A stretch of 30,143 nt of DNA, taken from NCBI GenBank assembly GCA_030599435.1, contig JAUVNZ010000001.1, forward strand, positions 1-30,143, in the 5' to 3' direction. This document shows positions 19,487 to 28,650 of this stretch, piece after piece; position 1 is the first letter of the stretch, and every line of letters starts with the position of its first letter. Origin of the DNA: Gammaproteobacteria bacterium (lineage in GTDB: Bacteria > Pseudomonadota > Gammaproteobacteria > SZUA-152). The notes beneath the pieces are model-generated. The model was not told the origin of the DNA. It saw only the letters and a program-made list of their open reading frames with translations, and made no database searches. Position numbers and translations under genes: made by a program.

Positions 19487-21511
19487 TCAGTCCCACTGCA
19501 TATTTAGGCTAACAAAGCGCTGTGTATCGAATACCTGGTCCGGCCCAGGGCTTGTTCCCCAGTCTATGTATTCATCCAGAAGATTTTGTACAACGAACGA
19601 AATTTCTCCCCTCATTTTTCTCGTTCCAAACTCAAAACCAAGGCGAAAATCCAGACGTTCGTGGCCTTCTACAGCATCACCAGAACCAAGCCCGTTACTT
19701 TTGCTGGCGCTGGTATATAAGAAACTACCGGTAACGTTGCCGGAGAATTTATTTATAGCCAACAAAGACGTAATGGCCTCTGGAGCAGAGTCGGAAAGTA
19801 GCTCTGATGAAATATTCGGATTCTTACTTTCCATGCTTATGCGTGAGTGAGAAATGATAAGGCGGGAGTGCCTGGTTGGGCTAAACTCAAGAGCTGCCTC
19901 GGCGCCAGTGATATTTGAGTCAGTCAGGTTGTCGACAACGTCGTATTTAAAATCAAAAAAATCTGTTGGGTCAGCTACTGAATTATCGTCAGGGTTAATA
20001 AGATCCCGAACTTCTTCCCTATAGAGCTTTAAGTCAAAAGAAGTCTTTTTCCAGACAAGATTGGCGTGATAGCCTAGTTCATAGGCGGTGATGATTTCCG
20101 GATTCATGTCCAGATTGCCCTTCCATAATGTTGTTACGAAGCTAATGGGCTGGGATGGTATGCCCTGAATAGGAACTCGGTAATTATCGTAGCTCTCACG
20201 AATTGTGGGAGAACGTGTCGCTCGGCTTGCGGTAAGACGCATTGAATGTTTGCGGTTGAATAAGTAGTTCAAACCCAACCTGGGGGATAATTGATTCCTG
20301 GCGAGGTCAGAATCTTCGAACATGAGACCTGCGTTGATAAGTAGTTTTTCATCAAGCCGCCATTCAAGATTGCCAAATGTGCGAAGCATTGTGTTATAAA
20401 AAATCTTTTTGCCACCGGTATACCCTGTAGCGGGATTTGTGCCGAATACATCTACACCAAAGACAGAATCCTGGCGTGCACCCAGCCCCCATACAACACG
20501 TCCATTTGTGGTAACAGGAAGAGAGTGTTGAAGCTCGAGATCATAACGTTCGCCGTGTGTTGAATTGTCAGCAACTACGTGACCCAGTCCAATAACGGTG
20601 ACATCGAAGAGCTCATCTTTATTTTCAGCATTGTAATAAAACTGCAGACTGAGTTCCTCATCAGTTTTCACTTGATGTGCCCAGCGGACCTGCGCAAACC
20701 GATCGTTGATTTTTCTGTCAACTGTTGTTTGGAGAGTATAATCGTGACTTTGCCTGGGACCGCTATTGCTGCCTGCCTGGATCATAACGGTGTCCGATGA
20801 GCTAGCCTGGTAGTCTGCGCGGAAGTTCGCCAGGGTTACGTTTCGAGAGTCATCCCGATCTTCAAAACCCGCATCGTTATTGTAGCCAAGGCTTAGTCGG
20901 AAACTAAAATCATCCACAGTGTTGCCAGAACGTAAATAAGCGTCACCAACACCGTTTGAGCCTCTTGTGACCTTGGCGAAGGTTCCCGTTGTGTCAGCTG
21001 CATGAAAGGTAATAATATTAATAACACTCAAAAACGAATTGCTTCCGTAACTGGCAGCATTGGGACCCCGAATTACCTCAATTCGTTCTATATCATCAAC
21101 GGTCAGTGGCAAGTTAGTCCATTCAACGCCGCCAGCTGAAGGAGAATAAACAGAACGACCGTCAATGAGCACCTGCATACGACGAGCATATTCATCGCTC
21201 AGTCCGTGATACATAACGATGGGGGTATACCCGTTTTCGTGGCTAACAACAAAACCCGGCACTAACTGAAACAGATCAGCAATTTCTCGGGCACCGGAGG
21301 CTTTAATCATCTCGCGGTCTATTACCGTAATAGCTGCAGGCGCCTCGTTTGCGGGTTGAGCAAGACGCGTTGCGGTGAGTACCACGGGGATATCAGCGAA
21401 ATATGCTTCTTCCGACAAAAGTGTGGTTTCTTGTGCGACTGCGTACAATGGCAATGTAATAAACAGAAATGCGAGTTTGCGGACTTGCCAGAATAATATT
21501 GTATTTTTCAT
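19487..21511 (-). CDS. TonB-dependent outer-membrane receptor
   Basis: A 674-residue outer-membrane beta-barrel that imports a ligand using TonB energy. Signal peptide 1-26 (ending LYAVA). The plug domain covers about 40-165: APAAITVIDREMIKASG, a LFQLVPGF segment, VLIDGRSVYSP, and the DIERIEVIRGPNAASYGSN box. The rest is barrel with repeated amphipathic strands (WGLGARQDS, GLNYLFNRKHSMRLTASRATRSPT, TAYELGYHANLVWKK), ending VSLNMQWD. The size and GPNAASYG motif are like small vitamin B12 or siderophore-type receptors, but the ligand cannot be read. AGGT eight bases before the ATG supports this start. It is followed by the binding-protein gene on the same strand. Confidence 0.93.
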   Translation of the reverse strand: MKNTILFWQVRKLAFLFITLPLYAVAQETTLLSEEAYFADIPVVLTATRLAQPANEAPAAITVIDREMIKASGAREIADLFQLVPGFVVSHENGYTPIVMYHGLSDEYARRMQVLIDGRSVYSPSAGGVEWTNLPLTVDDIERIEVIRGPNAASYGSNSFLSVINIITFHAADTTGTFAKVTRGSNGVGDAYLRSGNTVDDFSFRLSLGYNNDAGFEDRDDSRNVTLANFRADYQASSSDTVMIQAGSNSGPRQSHDYTLQTTVDRKINDRFAQVRWAHQVKTDEELSLQFYYNAENKDELFDVTVIGLGHVVADNSTHGERYDLELQHSLPVTTNGRVVWGLGARQDSVFGVDVFGTNPATGYTGGKKIFYNTMLRTFGNLEWRLDEKLLINAGLMFEDSDLARNQLSPRLGLNYLFNRKHSMRLTASRATRSPTIRESYDNYRVPIQGIPSQPISFVTTLWKGNLDMNPEIITAYELGYHANLVWKKTSFDLKLYREEVRDLINPDDNSVADPTDFFDFKYDVVDNLTDSNITGAEAALEFSPTRHSRLIISHSRISMESKNPNISSELLSDSAPEAITSLLAINKFSGNVTGSFLYTSASKSNGLGSGDAVEGHERLDFRLGFEFGTRKMRGEISFVVQNLLDEYIDWGTSPGPDQVFDTQRFVSLNMQWD

Positions 21512-21669
21512 TCAACTTACCTGCCATTGATGTGAGTTAACGGTGGGATAATCCGCACTGTAATTAATGTTTAAAAAAATATACGGTTTTACATCACCAA
21601 TAAACTGTTGCCGAATTTCGATTGACGTTTGATTCTATCAGGGAAACTCGCATTGTTCTTGTTAAATAC

Positions 21670-21699
21670 TTGAAAAATCTGAATAAACTAGTAGATTAT
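21670..21699 (+). promoter_or_regulatory. Possible sigma-70 promoter of cysM
   Basis: TTGAAA at 21670-21675 (five of six) and GATTAT at 21694-21699 or TAGATT at 21692-21697 (each four of six), spaced 16-18 bases, lie 34 bases before the start. Confidence 0.45.
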
Positions 21700-21732
21700 G
21701 CAGCCTGTAATTACATTTTTGAGTAACCATTG

Positions 21733-22635
21733 ATGAATTTTCCGACTATTGAGTCCTTCGTGGGCAATACCCCATTGGTACGCCTACAGCGGTTGCCAGG
21801 TGAAACCAGTAACGTGGTTCTGGTTAAGCTGGAAGGTAATAATCCTGCGGGCTCCGTCAAGGATAGGCCCGCTATGAGTATGATTCGTCATGCTGAAGAG
21901 AGAGGTGAATTAAAGGCCGGTGAAACTCTTATTGAAGCTACCAGCGGAAATACCGGTATTGCCCTGGCCATGGCCGCAGCAATCAAAGGCTATCGGATGA
22001 TCCTGGTAATGCCTGACCACATGAGTGTGGAGAGGCGAGGAGTAATGAAAGCTTTTGGAGCAGAGATAGTGTTGGTGACTCAGGAAGAGGGTATGGAAGG
22101 TGCACGTGACCTGGCTTTAAAAATGCAATCCGAAGGTAAAGGTAAAGTGCTGGATCAATTTTCCAACCCGGACAACCCGCTTGCGCACTACGAAGGTACA
22201 GGCCCAGAGATTTGGCGAGATACGGAAGGGAAAATCACCCACTTTGTGAGCTCCATGGGAACCACTGGAACCATTATGGGTTGCTCACGCTTTTTTAAAG
22301 AAATAGCAAAGAAAGAAGGCACCAACATCGATATTGTGGGTGTTCAACCAACCGAGGGTGCAAGTATCCCCGGCATTCGTCGTTGGCCGAAAGAATACCT
22401 TCCAGAAATATACGATGCAGCACGTGTTGATCACATTATTGATGTGACCCAGGAAGATGCAGAGTTGACCACCCGTGCATTAGCTGAGCAGGAAGGAATC
22501 TTTTCTGGAATATCATCTGGCGGTGCTGTTGCCGCTGCTTTGCAGTTATCAAAAGAAGTAGAGAATGCAGTGATTGTCGCAATTATTTGTGATCGCGGAG
22601 ACCGTTATCTTTCTACCGATGTATTCCCTGTATAA
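21733..22635 (+). CDS. cysM: Cysteine synthase B (CysM type)
   Basis: PLP enzyme making cysteine (or S-sulfocysteine from thiosulfate) from O-acetylserine. It has 300 residues. PLP lysine is Lys43 in NNPAGSVKDRPA; the phosphate/substrate loop is EATSGNTGIALA; the SSGGAVAAAL loop is near the C-terminus. The start TIESFVGNTPLVRLQRLPGE and the GMEGARDLA segment are closer to CysM than CysK. ATG at 21733 is chosen; a TTG directly before it would add one residue and sits better from GAG at 21721. Followed by rlmD after a terminator. Confidence 0.94.
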   Translation: MNFPTIESFVGNTPLVRLQRLPGETSNVVLVKLEGNNPAGSVKDRPAMSMIRHAEERGELKAGETLIEATSGNTGIALAMAAAIKGYRMILVMPDHMSVERRGVMKAFGAEIVLVTQEEGMEGARDLALKMQSEGKGKVLDQFSNPDNPLAHYEGTGPEIWRDTEGKITHFVSSMGTTGTIMGCSRFFKEIAKKEGTNIDIVGVQPTEGASIPGIRRWPKEYLPEIYDAARVDHIIDVTQEDAELTTRALAEQEGIFSGISSGGAVAAALQLSKEVENAVIVAIICDRGDRYLSTDVFPV

Positions 22636-22652
22636 AAAAGTGCTTAATAATA

Positions 22653-22684
22653 GTTAGCCCACATTCCTGTGCGCTAACTTTTTT
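22653..22684 (+). terminator. Terminator after cysM
   Basis: GTTAGC-C-CACA-TTCC-TGTG-C-GCTAAC followed by TTTTTT: a near-continuous 11-pair stem with six T residues. It lies before the rlmD start, so rlmD depends on read-through or its own promoter. Confidence 0.85.
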
Positions 22685-22733
22685 ATTGTTTCCCGTTGTT
22701 AACCACAGTAAATCGTCTTTGAGTATTCACATT

Positions 22734-24083
22734 ATGTCGCGTCGCCGTAAAAAATTTCCTGAACCTCGCACAGCTATTATTGAATCTTTGTCTCATGATG
22801 GTCGTGGTATTTGCCACATTGATGGCAAAGTTGTGTTCGTACATCGGGCTTTACCCGGAGAAGAGGTAAAATTTCGTTATTGTCGAACTCGAAGTAAATT
22901 TGATGAAGGTGATGTGCTGGAAGTAATCAAAGCATCACCGTTGCGTGTGGAACCACTTTGCCAGCACTTTGGAATTTGTGGAGGTTGTAGCCAACAGCAT
23001 CTAAGTTCTGAATCACAAATTGCTGCCAAGCAGGAAAGGTTGCTGGAAAACCTGGAAAAAATAGGCAAGGTAAAACCAGAAACCATATTAGCACCACTCA
23101 CTGCAGAGACTTGGGGTTATCGGCGTAAAGCACGTCTTGGCGTGAAATACATGCGTCGAGATAATATAGTTCGTGTCGGTTTTCGTGAACGTAGTAGTTC
23201 GTTTCTGGCCAATCTGGATCGTTGTGAAGTTTTACACCCGAAAATTGGTGAACGAATTAGTGACCTTTCTGAACTTGTTTTTAACCTAAGTATAAAAGAC
23301 CAAATTCCTCAAATAGAAGTTGCCGTGGGAGATGATAATGCTGCTTTGATATTTCGTCATCTTGAGGAATTGACAGAGGCAGACCTTATCTTACTGCGTG
23401 AATTTGGTGAAAAAACTAAACTGCTAATATTTTTGCAGTCGGGTGGGCCAAATACTGTTGTACGGCTCTGGCCAGAAACAGGGCCAGAAACTGAAGCAAC
23501 AAACAAAGACATAAAGTTAAGTTATCACTTGCCAGACTATGATGTAGAAATGCAATTTCAGCCCACGGACTTTACCCAGGTAAACGCCAGTCTGAATCAA
23601 AAAATGATAAACCATGCCATTGAATTACTGGATCCCCAGGCGGAGGATCGAGTCCTGGACCTTTTTTGTGGTTTGGGTAACTTTTCTCTGCCACTTGCCC
23701 GTAAAGCTGGCGCTGTTGTGGGTGTAGAAGGTGAGGCAAGTTTAGTGAGCCGCGCCCGTGAAAACGCAGCTCAAAACAATATTACTAACGTAGAGTTTCA
23801 TGCCACGGATCTCAATGGCGATCTTAGTTTGGAGCCCTGGTATGGCACAGGGTTTAATAAATTATTGCTAGACCCGCCGCGCAGCGGTGCCCCAGTGGTG
23901 GTCGCCAATCTTCCTAAACCTTTACCGAAACGCATTGTTTACGTTTCCTGTGACCCGGCTACACTGGCGCGGGATGCTGGCACGCTGGTCAATGAACAAG
24001 GTTATCACCTTGTTAAAGCGGGGGTAATGGACATGTTTCCCCACACGGCTCATGTGGAATCTATTGCGCTGTTTGAGCGCTAA
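22734..24083 (+). CDS. rlmD: 23S rRNA (uracil-1939-C5)-methyltransferase
   Basis: SAM-dependent, iron-sulfur methyltransferase that modifies U1939 of 23S rRNA. It has 449 residues from the ATG at 22734 (MSRRRKKFPE); an upstream in-frame ATG at 22686 lies against the cysM terminator and was not chosen. N-terminal TRAM domain (about 10-68). The 4Fe-4S cysteines are Cys76, Cys82, Cys85 (LCQHFGICGGC) and Cys164 (LDRCEVLHP). SAM motif VLDLFCGLGNFSLPLA; catalytic Cys406 in YVSCDPATLARD. The cysM-rlmD order is common in Pseudomonas relatives, where relA usually follows; it does not here. Confidence 0.96.
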   Translation: MSRRRKKFPEPRTAIIESLSHDGRGICHIDGKVVFVHRALPGEEVKFRYCRTRSKFDEGDVLEVIKASPLRVEPLCQHFGICGGCSQQHLSSESQIAAKQERLLENLEKIGKVKPETILAPLTAETWGYRRKARLGVKYMRRDNIVRVGFRERSSSFLANLDRCEVLHPKIGERISDLSELVFNLSIKDQIPQIEVAVGDDNAALIFRHLEELTEADLILLREFGEKTKLLIFLQSGGPNTVVRLWPETGPETEATNKDIKLSYHLPDYDVEMQFQPTDFTQVNASLNQKMINHAIELLDPQAEDRVLDLFCGLGNFSLPLARKAGAVVGVEGEASLVSRARENAAQNNITNVEFHATDLNGDLSLEPWYGTGFNKLLLDPPRSGAPVVVANLPKPLPKRIVYVSCDPATLARDAGTLVNEQGYHLVKAGVMDMFPHTAHVESIALFER

Positions 24084-24121
24084 CAGTAATAAATTTTCTT
24101 TTATTTTCAACTAAGTTGTAG

Positions 24122-24210
24122 ATAAACAAGACAAACCGAAATTCGGTGCTATCTTGTTTATACACCCTGAAGAAGGGGGTGGGCTCCTGTAGCTTTAAAG
24201 AAATTTAAAG
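24122..24210 (+). promoter_or_regulatory. Structured leader with three stacked hairpins
   Basis: Hairpin 1: ATAAACAAGA (24122-24131) pairs perfectly with TCTTGTTTAT (24152-24161), with an inner ACCGA/TCGGT. Hairpin 2: CACCC (24163-24167) with GGGTG (24177-24181). Hairpin 3: CTTTAAA (24193-24199) with TTTAAAG (24204-24210) around GAAA. They lie between rlmD and the DUF6763 gene, 44 bases before its start. The first could be an rlmD 3' end, but it has no T tract. Together they look like a leader RNA or small RNA of unknown class. Confidence 0.45.
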
Positions 24211-24254
24211 GGTATTAAAGGGATTTGATCATTTAGTTGACCAGGGAGAGAACA

Positions 24255-24554
24255 ATGGCTGTAGGAATTTTACCGGTTGTAGGGAATTGGTATCTAAGCC
24301 CAAACGAGCAACGATTTGAAGTCATCGGAGTTGATGAGGATGAAGGTTATATTGAAATCCAGTATTTTGGTGGTGAACTGGATGCATTGGAATTTGATGC
24401 CTGGCTAGTGATGGGTTATACGGAAATAGCGGCTCCAGAAGACTGGTCTGGACCCTATGATGACCTTGAAAAAGATGATCTTGGGTACACCGACACCAAT
24501 GTTCCTCCAGAACATCGTACTTTTGCTGTGGAAGATTTTGAACAAAAAGAATAG
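24255..24554 (+). CDS. DUF6763 family acidic protein
   Basis: A 99-residue strongly acidic cytoplasmic protein of unknown function, resembling the DUF6763 family of marine Gammaproteobacteria. The N-terminal VGNWYLSPNEQRFEVIGVDEDEGYIEIQYFGGELDALEFDAW looks like a small beta-barrel fold, and the C-terminal PEDWSGPYDDLEKDDLGY is the second conserved block. ATG at 24255 has GGGAG six bases upstream; an upstream TTG at 24237 is less likely. It ends 15 bases from the convergent HopJ-family gene. No membrane segment or signal peptide. Confidence 0.8.
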   Translation: MAVGILPVVGNWYLSPNEQRFEVIGVDEDEGYIEIQYFGGELDALEFDAWLVMGYTEIAAPEDWSGPYDDLEKDDLGYTDTNVPPEHRTFAVEDFEQKE

Positions 24555-24569
24555 TGTCCAAAAGTCGTA

Positions 24570-24920
24570 CTAGATAAGCACAGTTCCCTCAAACTGAATG
24601 CCGCTCCATCCATGCCGAATAAATGTGCGAATATTGGCGTGGTCATTGCCTTCAGGATGGTCTAACACATCCTCTCTATAATATTTCCCAAAGCAAGCAA
24701 GGGTTTCTTCTTTGTTAAGTCCATGTAGCGTAGCAAAGGCAAAAATTTTACACGAACCTTCGTTACTACCTGACTGGTTGTTCACCACATCATGCCCCTG
24801 GCCATTGGTGAAGTGGGTTGGGGTGTATTCATAGTTGCTATCAATAACATCAATAACCTGATCGAACTCAACCTCATTCGGATGTGATTTTATTAATTGA
24901 ATGAGTTCTTCTATAGACAT
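24570..24920 (-). CDS. HopJ type III effector family protein
   Basis: A 116-residue protein of the HopJ family. It is recognised by FDQVIDVIDSNYEYTPTHFTNG, NNQSGSNEGSCKIFAFA and LACFGKYYREDVLDHPEGNDHANIRTFIRHGWSGIQF. Despite the family name, there is no secretion apparatus here and homologues are widespread in non-pathogens, so an effector role is unlikely. It is 18 bases after ettA on the same strand, so probably co-transcribed. The ribosome site is weak (TAAGAA). Function unknown. Confidence 0.85.
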   Translation of the reverse strand: MSIEELIQLIKSHPNEVEFDQVIDVIDSNYEYTPTHFTNGQGHDVVNNQSGSNEGSCKIFAFATLHGLNKEETLACFGKYYREDVLDHPEGNDHANIRTFIRHGWSGIQFEGTVLI

Positions 24921-24938
24921 CGTGTTTCTTAATATTAG

Positions 24939-26606
24939 TTATCGCGTCAGTTTTTTGTATTTAATTCGATGAGGTTGATCTGCCTCAGCGCCCAGACGAC
25001 GTTTACGATCGGCCTCATAGTCGGCGTAATTGCCTTCAAACCATACCACCTCACTATCACTTTCGAAGGCAAGGATATGTGTGGCGATACGATCCAGAAA
25101 CCAGCGGTCATGAGAGATAACAACTGCGCAGCCGGGAAATTCCAGTAAGGCTTCTTCCAGAGCGCGAAGAGTTTCCACGTCGAGGTCATTGGTTGGTTCA
25201 TCCAGTAGCAACAGGTTGCCTCCGGATGCCAGTAATTTTGCAAGATGTACCCGGTTGCGTTCACCACCAGAGAGATCGCCTACACGTTTTTGTTGGTCGG
25301 AGCCTTTGAAGTTGAAACGACTCACATAGGCGCGGGAATTTATCTCCATGGTGCCAACCATCATGTTGTCATGTCCGCCAGAGATTTCTTCCCACACAGT
25401 TTTATCATTGTTCAACGTATCTCGAGATTGATCAACGCAAGCGACTTTAACGGTCTCGCCAATTTTTAACTCGCCACCATCGGGCTTCTCATCACCATTG
25501 ATCATACGAAACAATGTAGTTTTACCTGCACCGTTGGGTCCGATGATGCCAACAATGCCGCCGCGAGGTAGATTGAAGTTCAGGTTGTCATAGAGCAGAC
25601 GATCACCGTAGCCTTTTTTCACGTTTATCGCTTCGATTACCATGTCACCCAGACGCGGTCCCGGTGGGATGAATAATTCGTTAGTGGCATTACGCGTGGT
25701 GTAGTCCTGTTTACTCAGCTCATCAAAGCGAGCCAGACGTGATTTACTCTTGGCATGACGCCCTCTGGGCGCGGTGCGCACCCATTCGAGTTCTGCCTTC
25801 ATGGCCTTGATGCGTGCACCCTCAGTTTTTTCTTCCTGTTCCAGTCTGGCTTCTTTTTGTTCCAGCCAGGAGGAGTAGTTGCCTTCCCAGGGGATGCCGT
25901 GGCCACGATCCAGTTCCAGAATCCAGCCTGCGACGTTATCGAGAAAGTATCGATCATGGGTAACGGCCACCACAGTGCCGGGATAATCGTGCAAAAAGCG
26001 CTCTAGCCAGGCGACGGACTCAGCATCAAGGTGGTTGGTGGGTTCGTCTAGCAGCAGCATGTCGGGTTTGGAGAGTAGTAGCTTGCACAAGGCAACGCGG
26101 CGGCGTTCACCACCAGAGAGCTTGCTCACATCAGCGTCCCATGGCGGCAGGCGCAGAGCGTCAGCAGCGATATCCAGTGTACGATCCATGCTGTGGCCAT
26201 CGTTGGCTTGCAGGGTTGCCTCCAGTTCGGCCTGTTTTTTGGCCAGAGCATCGAAGTCGGCATCTGGTTCGGCGTAGGCGGCGTAAACTGCGTCCAGCTC
26301 TTCCTGGACTGAACTGATATCGCCCAACGCCTCTTCTACATTGCCCCGTACATCCTTACTTTCATCGAGCTCAGGTTCCTGTGACAGGTAACCGACTTTT
26401 AAATTGGGCTGCGGACGTGCTTCGCCAATGATGTCAGTATCAATTCCCGCCATGATGCGCAGCAGGGTGGATTTACCCGAGCCATTGAGTCCCAAAACAC
26501 CAATTTTGGCGCCGGGAAAAAATGACAGGTAAATATCTTTGAGAATTTCACGCTTGGGCGGAACGACTTTGCCCACGCCGTTCATGGTGTATACGTATTG
26601 GGCCAT
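24939..26606 (-). CDS. ettA: Energy-dependent translational throttle protein EttA
   Basis: ABC-F ATPase that binds the ribosomal E site and gates the first elongation step according to the ATP/ADP ratio. It has 555 residues, the usual length. Two ATPase domains: Walker [10 protein letters not shown] (39-47) and GPNGAGKTT; signatures LSGGERRRV and LSGGERNRV; Walker [12 protein letters not shown] and [11 protein letters not shown]. Between them lies the P-site tRNA interaction linker with a basic stretch ([14 protein letters not shown]). The arm insertion is in domain 1. It has no membrane segments. Transcribed away from prmB across 177 bases. Confidence 0.97.
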   Translation of the reverse strand: MAQYVYTMNGVGKVVPPKREILKDIYLSFFPGAKIGVLGLNGSGKSTLLRIMAGIDTDIIGEARPQPNLKVGYLSQEPELDESKDVRGNVEEALGDISSVQEELDAVYAAYAEPDADFDALAKKQAELEATLQANDGHSMDRTLDIAADALRLPPWDADVSKLSGGERRRVALCKLLLSKPDMLLLDEPTNHLDAESVAWLERFLHDYPGTVVAVTHDRYFLDNVAGWILELDRGHGIPWEGNYSSWLEQKEARLEQEEKTEGARIKAMKAELEWVRTAPRGRHAKSKSRLARFDELSKQDYTTRNATNELFIPPGPRLGDMVIEAINVKKGYGDRLLYDNLNFNLPRGGIVGIIGPNGAGKTTLFRMINGDEKPDGGELKIGETVKVACVDQSRDTLNNDKTVWEEISGGHDNMMVGTMEINSRAYVSRFNFKGSDQQKRVGDLSGGERNRVHLAKLLASGGNLLLLDEPTNDLDVETLRALEEALLEFPGCAVVISHDRWFLDRIATHILAFESDSEVVWFEGNYADYEADRKRRLGAEADQPHRIKYKKLTR

Positions 26607-26783
26607 GATGAATCTGTATTCCGTGCTTAAAAAGAGCGTCTACGTTAAGCAAAGGCGCCACGATTGTAAAGTAGCTTATTCATTATCAGAAAGGGGCCTG
26701 TATATAGAAGCACGGCTAGCCGGTTTCCAGTAAACTATGCGCCCATAGTTAGAATGTATAGGAAGACAGGTAAGGAATTCGGA

Positions 26784-27692
26784 GTGTCTGAAGACAGTGA
26801 CGTAATTAACCAACTCTCCACCATGGGGGATTTTGTCCGCTGGGGCGCCAGTCGCTTCAACGAAGCTGGATTGACGTTCGGACATGGCACCGACAATGCG
26901 TTGGATGAATCCTTTTATCTGGTGACTTATGCATTACATCTTCCTCATGAAATTCCACCCTATATGGTAGAAACAAAACTTTCCCAGAAAGAAAAAACGG
27001 CTGTATGTGAATTATTAAACAAACGGGTGAACACACGTCTGCCAGCGGCGTATCTTACCAATGAGGCCTGGTTTGCTGGTCTGCCTTTTTATGTCGATGA
27101 ACGTGTGTTAGTACCTCGTTCACCCATCGCTGAATTGATTGAAGCGGGATATGAACCCTGGATTGATGCTTCACGAGTCGAAGACATAGTTGATTTATGT
27201 ACTGGTAGTGCATGCATCGCAATTGCCAGTGCTCTGGCATTTCCTCATGCCACAATAGACGCAACGGATATTTCTGCGGATGCTTTGCAGGTGGCGCAGA
27301 AAAACATTGAGACTCATAACGTGGGTGATCAGGTTAATTTACATGAAGGTGATTTGTTTCAGGGCCTGGAAGGGCGATGTTATGACGTTATCGTGAGCAA
27401 TCCTCCCTATGTTGATGCTGAAGATATGGGTACCTTGCCAAAGGAATATCATCATGAACCTGAATTAGCATTGGCCGCTGGAGAGGATGGGCTAGATATA
27501 GTTCGGCGTATACTGAAACAGGCAGGTAAACACCTAAAGCCAGGTGGTTTGCTTATTGTAGAAGTAGGTAACAGTGCAGCGGCACTAATAGATACTTACC
27601 CTGACGCACCGTTCACATGGCTGGAATTTGAGCGCGGTGGGTTTGGTGTGTTTTTGTTGACAGAAGAACAGCTTAGTCAATCAAAGTTTTAG
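26784..27692 (+). CDS. prmB: 50S ribosomal protein L3 N5-glutamine methyltransferase
   Basis: Methylates a glutamine of ribosomal protein L3 using SAM and aids 50S assembly. It has 302 residues from GTG at 26784, which has AAGGA seven bases upstream; the ATG at 26754 has no ribosome site and adds an unlike sequence. Motifs: helical N-terminal domain; FYVDERVLVPRSPIAELIE (PrmB-type); SAM motif VDLCTGSACIAIA; catalytic NPPY at 206-209 followed by VDAEDM, the PrmB rather than PrmC form. A possible -10 TAAACT at 26731-26736 lies upstream. Confidence 0.94.
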   Translation: MSEDSDVINQLSTMGDFVRWGASRFNEAGLTFGHGTDNALDESFYLVTYALHLPHEIPPYMVETKLSQKEKTAVCELLNKRVNTRLPAAYLTNEAWFAGLPFYVDERVLVPRSPIAELIEAGYEPWIDASRVEDIVDLCTGSACIAIASALAFPHATIDATDISADALQVAQKNIETHNVGDQVNLHEGDLFQGLEGRCYDVIVSNPPYVDAEDMGTLPKEYHHEPELALAAGEDGLDIVRRILKQAGKHLKPGGLLIVEVGNSAAALIDTYPDAPFTWLEFERGGFGVFLLTEEQLSQSKF

Positions 27693-27739
27693 TCCTGTTG
27701 GTCATTCTTATGTAGTTCGTTTGTTAAGGAGATGAACCA

Positions 27740-28636
27740 TTGACACACTCTTCAACTAAACCTTTAGTCGAAGTTCGTAATCTGGTTAAACGATACCCCA
27801 ACGTTATGGCCGTCAATGGCGTTGATTTTGATTTAATGCCAGGGACATGTTTTGGTCTGTTAGGCCCTAATGGTGCGGGTAAAACAACCACTGTTGAAAT
27901 ACTGGAAGGCATACATCCTGCGACTTCTGGGGAAATTTTATATAAAGGCGAGTTGGTAGATAAGCGATTCAGAAACGAAGCGGGTATAATGTTTCAATCA
28001 ACGGCGCTGCAAGATTTTATTACCGTCCGCGAAACCCTGGAAATGTTTGCTCGGCTTTATCCTCAAAATACTGATATCGAAGAGCTCATCAAACGTTGTA
28101 ATTTAACCGAATATCTAGATCAGGATAATCGACAATTATCTGGTGGTCAGCGGCAACGATTATTGCTTGCTATCGCGCTGGTCAATAACCCAGATATTAT
28201 ATTTCTGGATGAACCCACCACTGGATTAGATCCTCAGGCGCGACGTAATTTTTGGGACTTGATTGAACATATCAAGTCAGAAGGAAAAACCATCTTGTTG
28301 ACCACGCATTACATGGATGAGGCCTATGTGTTGTGTGATGAAATTGCCATTATGGATCACGGTAAAATTATTGCGCAGGGCTCACCAAAAAAATTACTGG
28401 AAACGCATTTTAACGATATAGTTCTACAAATCCCCGAAGAAGCGCTTGCTAATGAAGATAATTTTCCTTATCCAATTAATAGACAGAAGGGCATCGCTGA
28501 AATTGCTACCAGTGATATTAACCAGGTGGTAAGGGACCTTATTGACAGAGATATTTCTTTGTCACATTTACAGGTTCGCTCGCGAAATCTCGATGATTTA
28601 TTTCTGGAATTAACGGGCAAGGAAATCAGGGCGTAG
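27740..28636 (+). CDS. ABC exporter ATP-binding protein
   Basis: Cytoplasmic ATPase of a two-component ABC-2 type exporter (CcmA/NatA/DrrA-like). It has 298 residues: Walker [10 protein letters not shown] (42-50), Q-loop MFQST, signature LSGGQRQRL, Walker B IIFLDEPTTGLD, and the H-loop TTHYMDEA. The C-terminal 70 residues form the usual short extension. The start is TTG at 27740 with AAGGAG at 27726-27731, eight bases before; the ATG at 27732 stops at once. Its permease follows after 14 bases. Substrate unknown; no resistance or polysaccharide genes nearby to guide it. Confidence 0.92.
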   Translation: MTHSSTKPLVEVRNLVKRYPNVMAVNGVDFDLMPGTCFGLLGPNGAGKTTTVEILEGIHPATSGEILYKGELVDKRFRNEAGIMFQSTALQDFITVRETLEMFARLYPQNTDIEELIKRCNLTEYLDQDNRQLSGGQRQRLLLAIALVNNPDIIFLDEPTTGLDPQARRNFWDLIEHIKSEGKTILLTTHYMDEAYVLCDEIAIMDHGKIIAQGSPKKLLETHFNDIVLQIPEEALANEDNFPYPINRQKGIAEIATSDINQVVRDLIDRDISLSHLQVRSRNLDDLFLELTGKEIRA

Positions 28637-28650
28637 AGGTAGACATAAGT

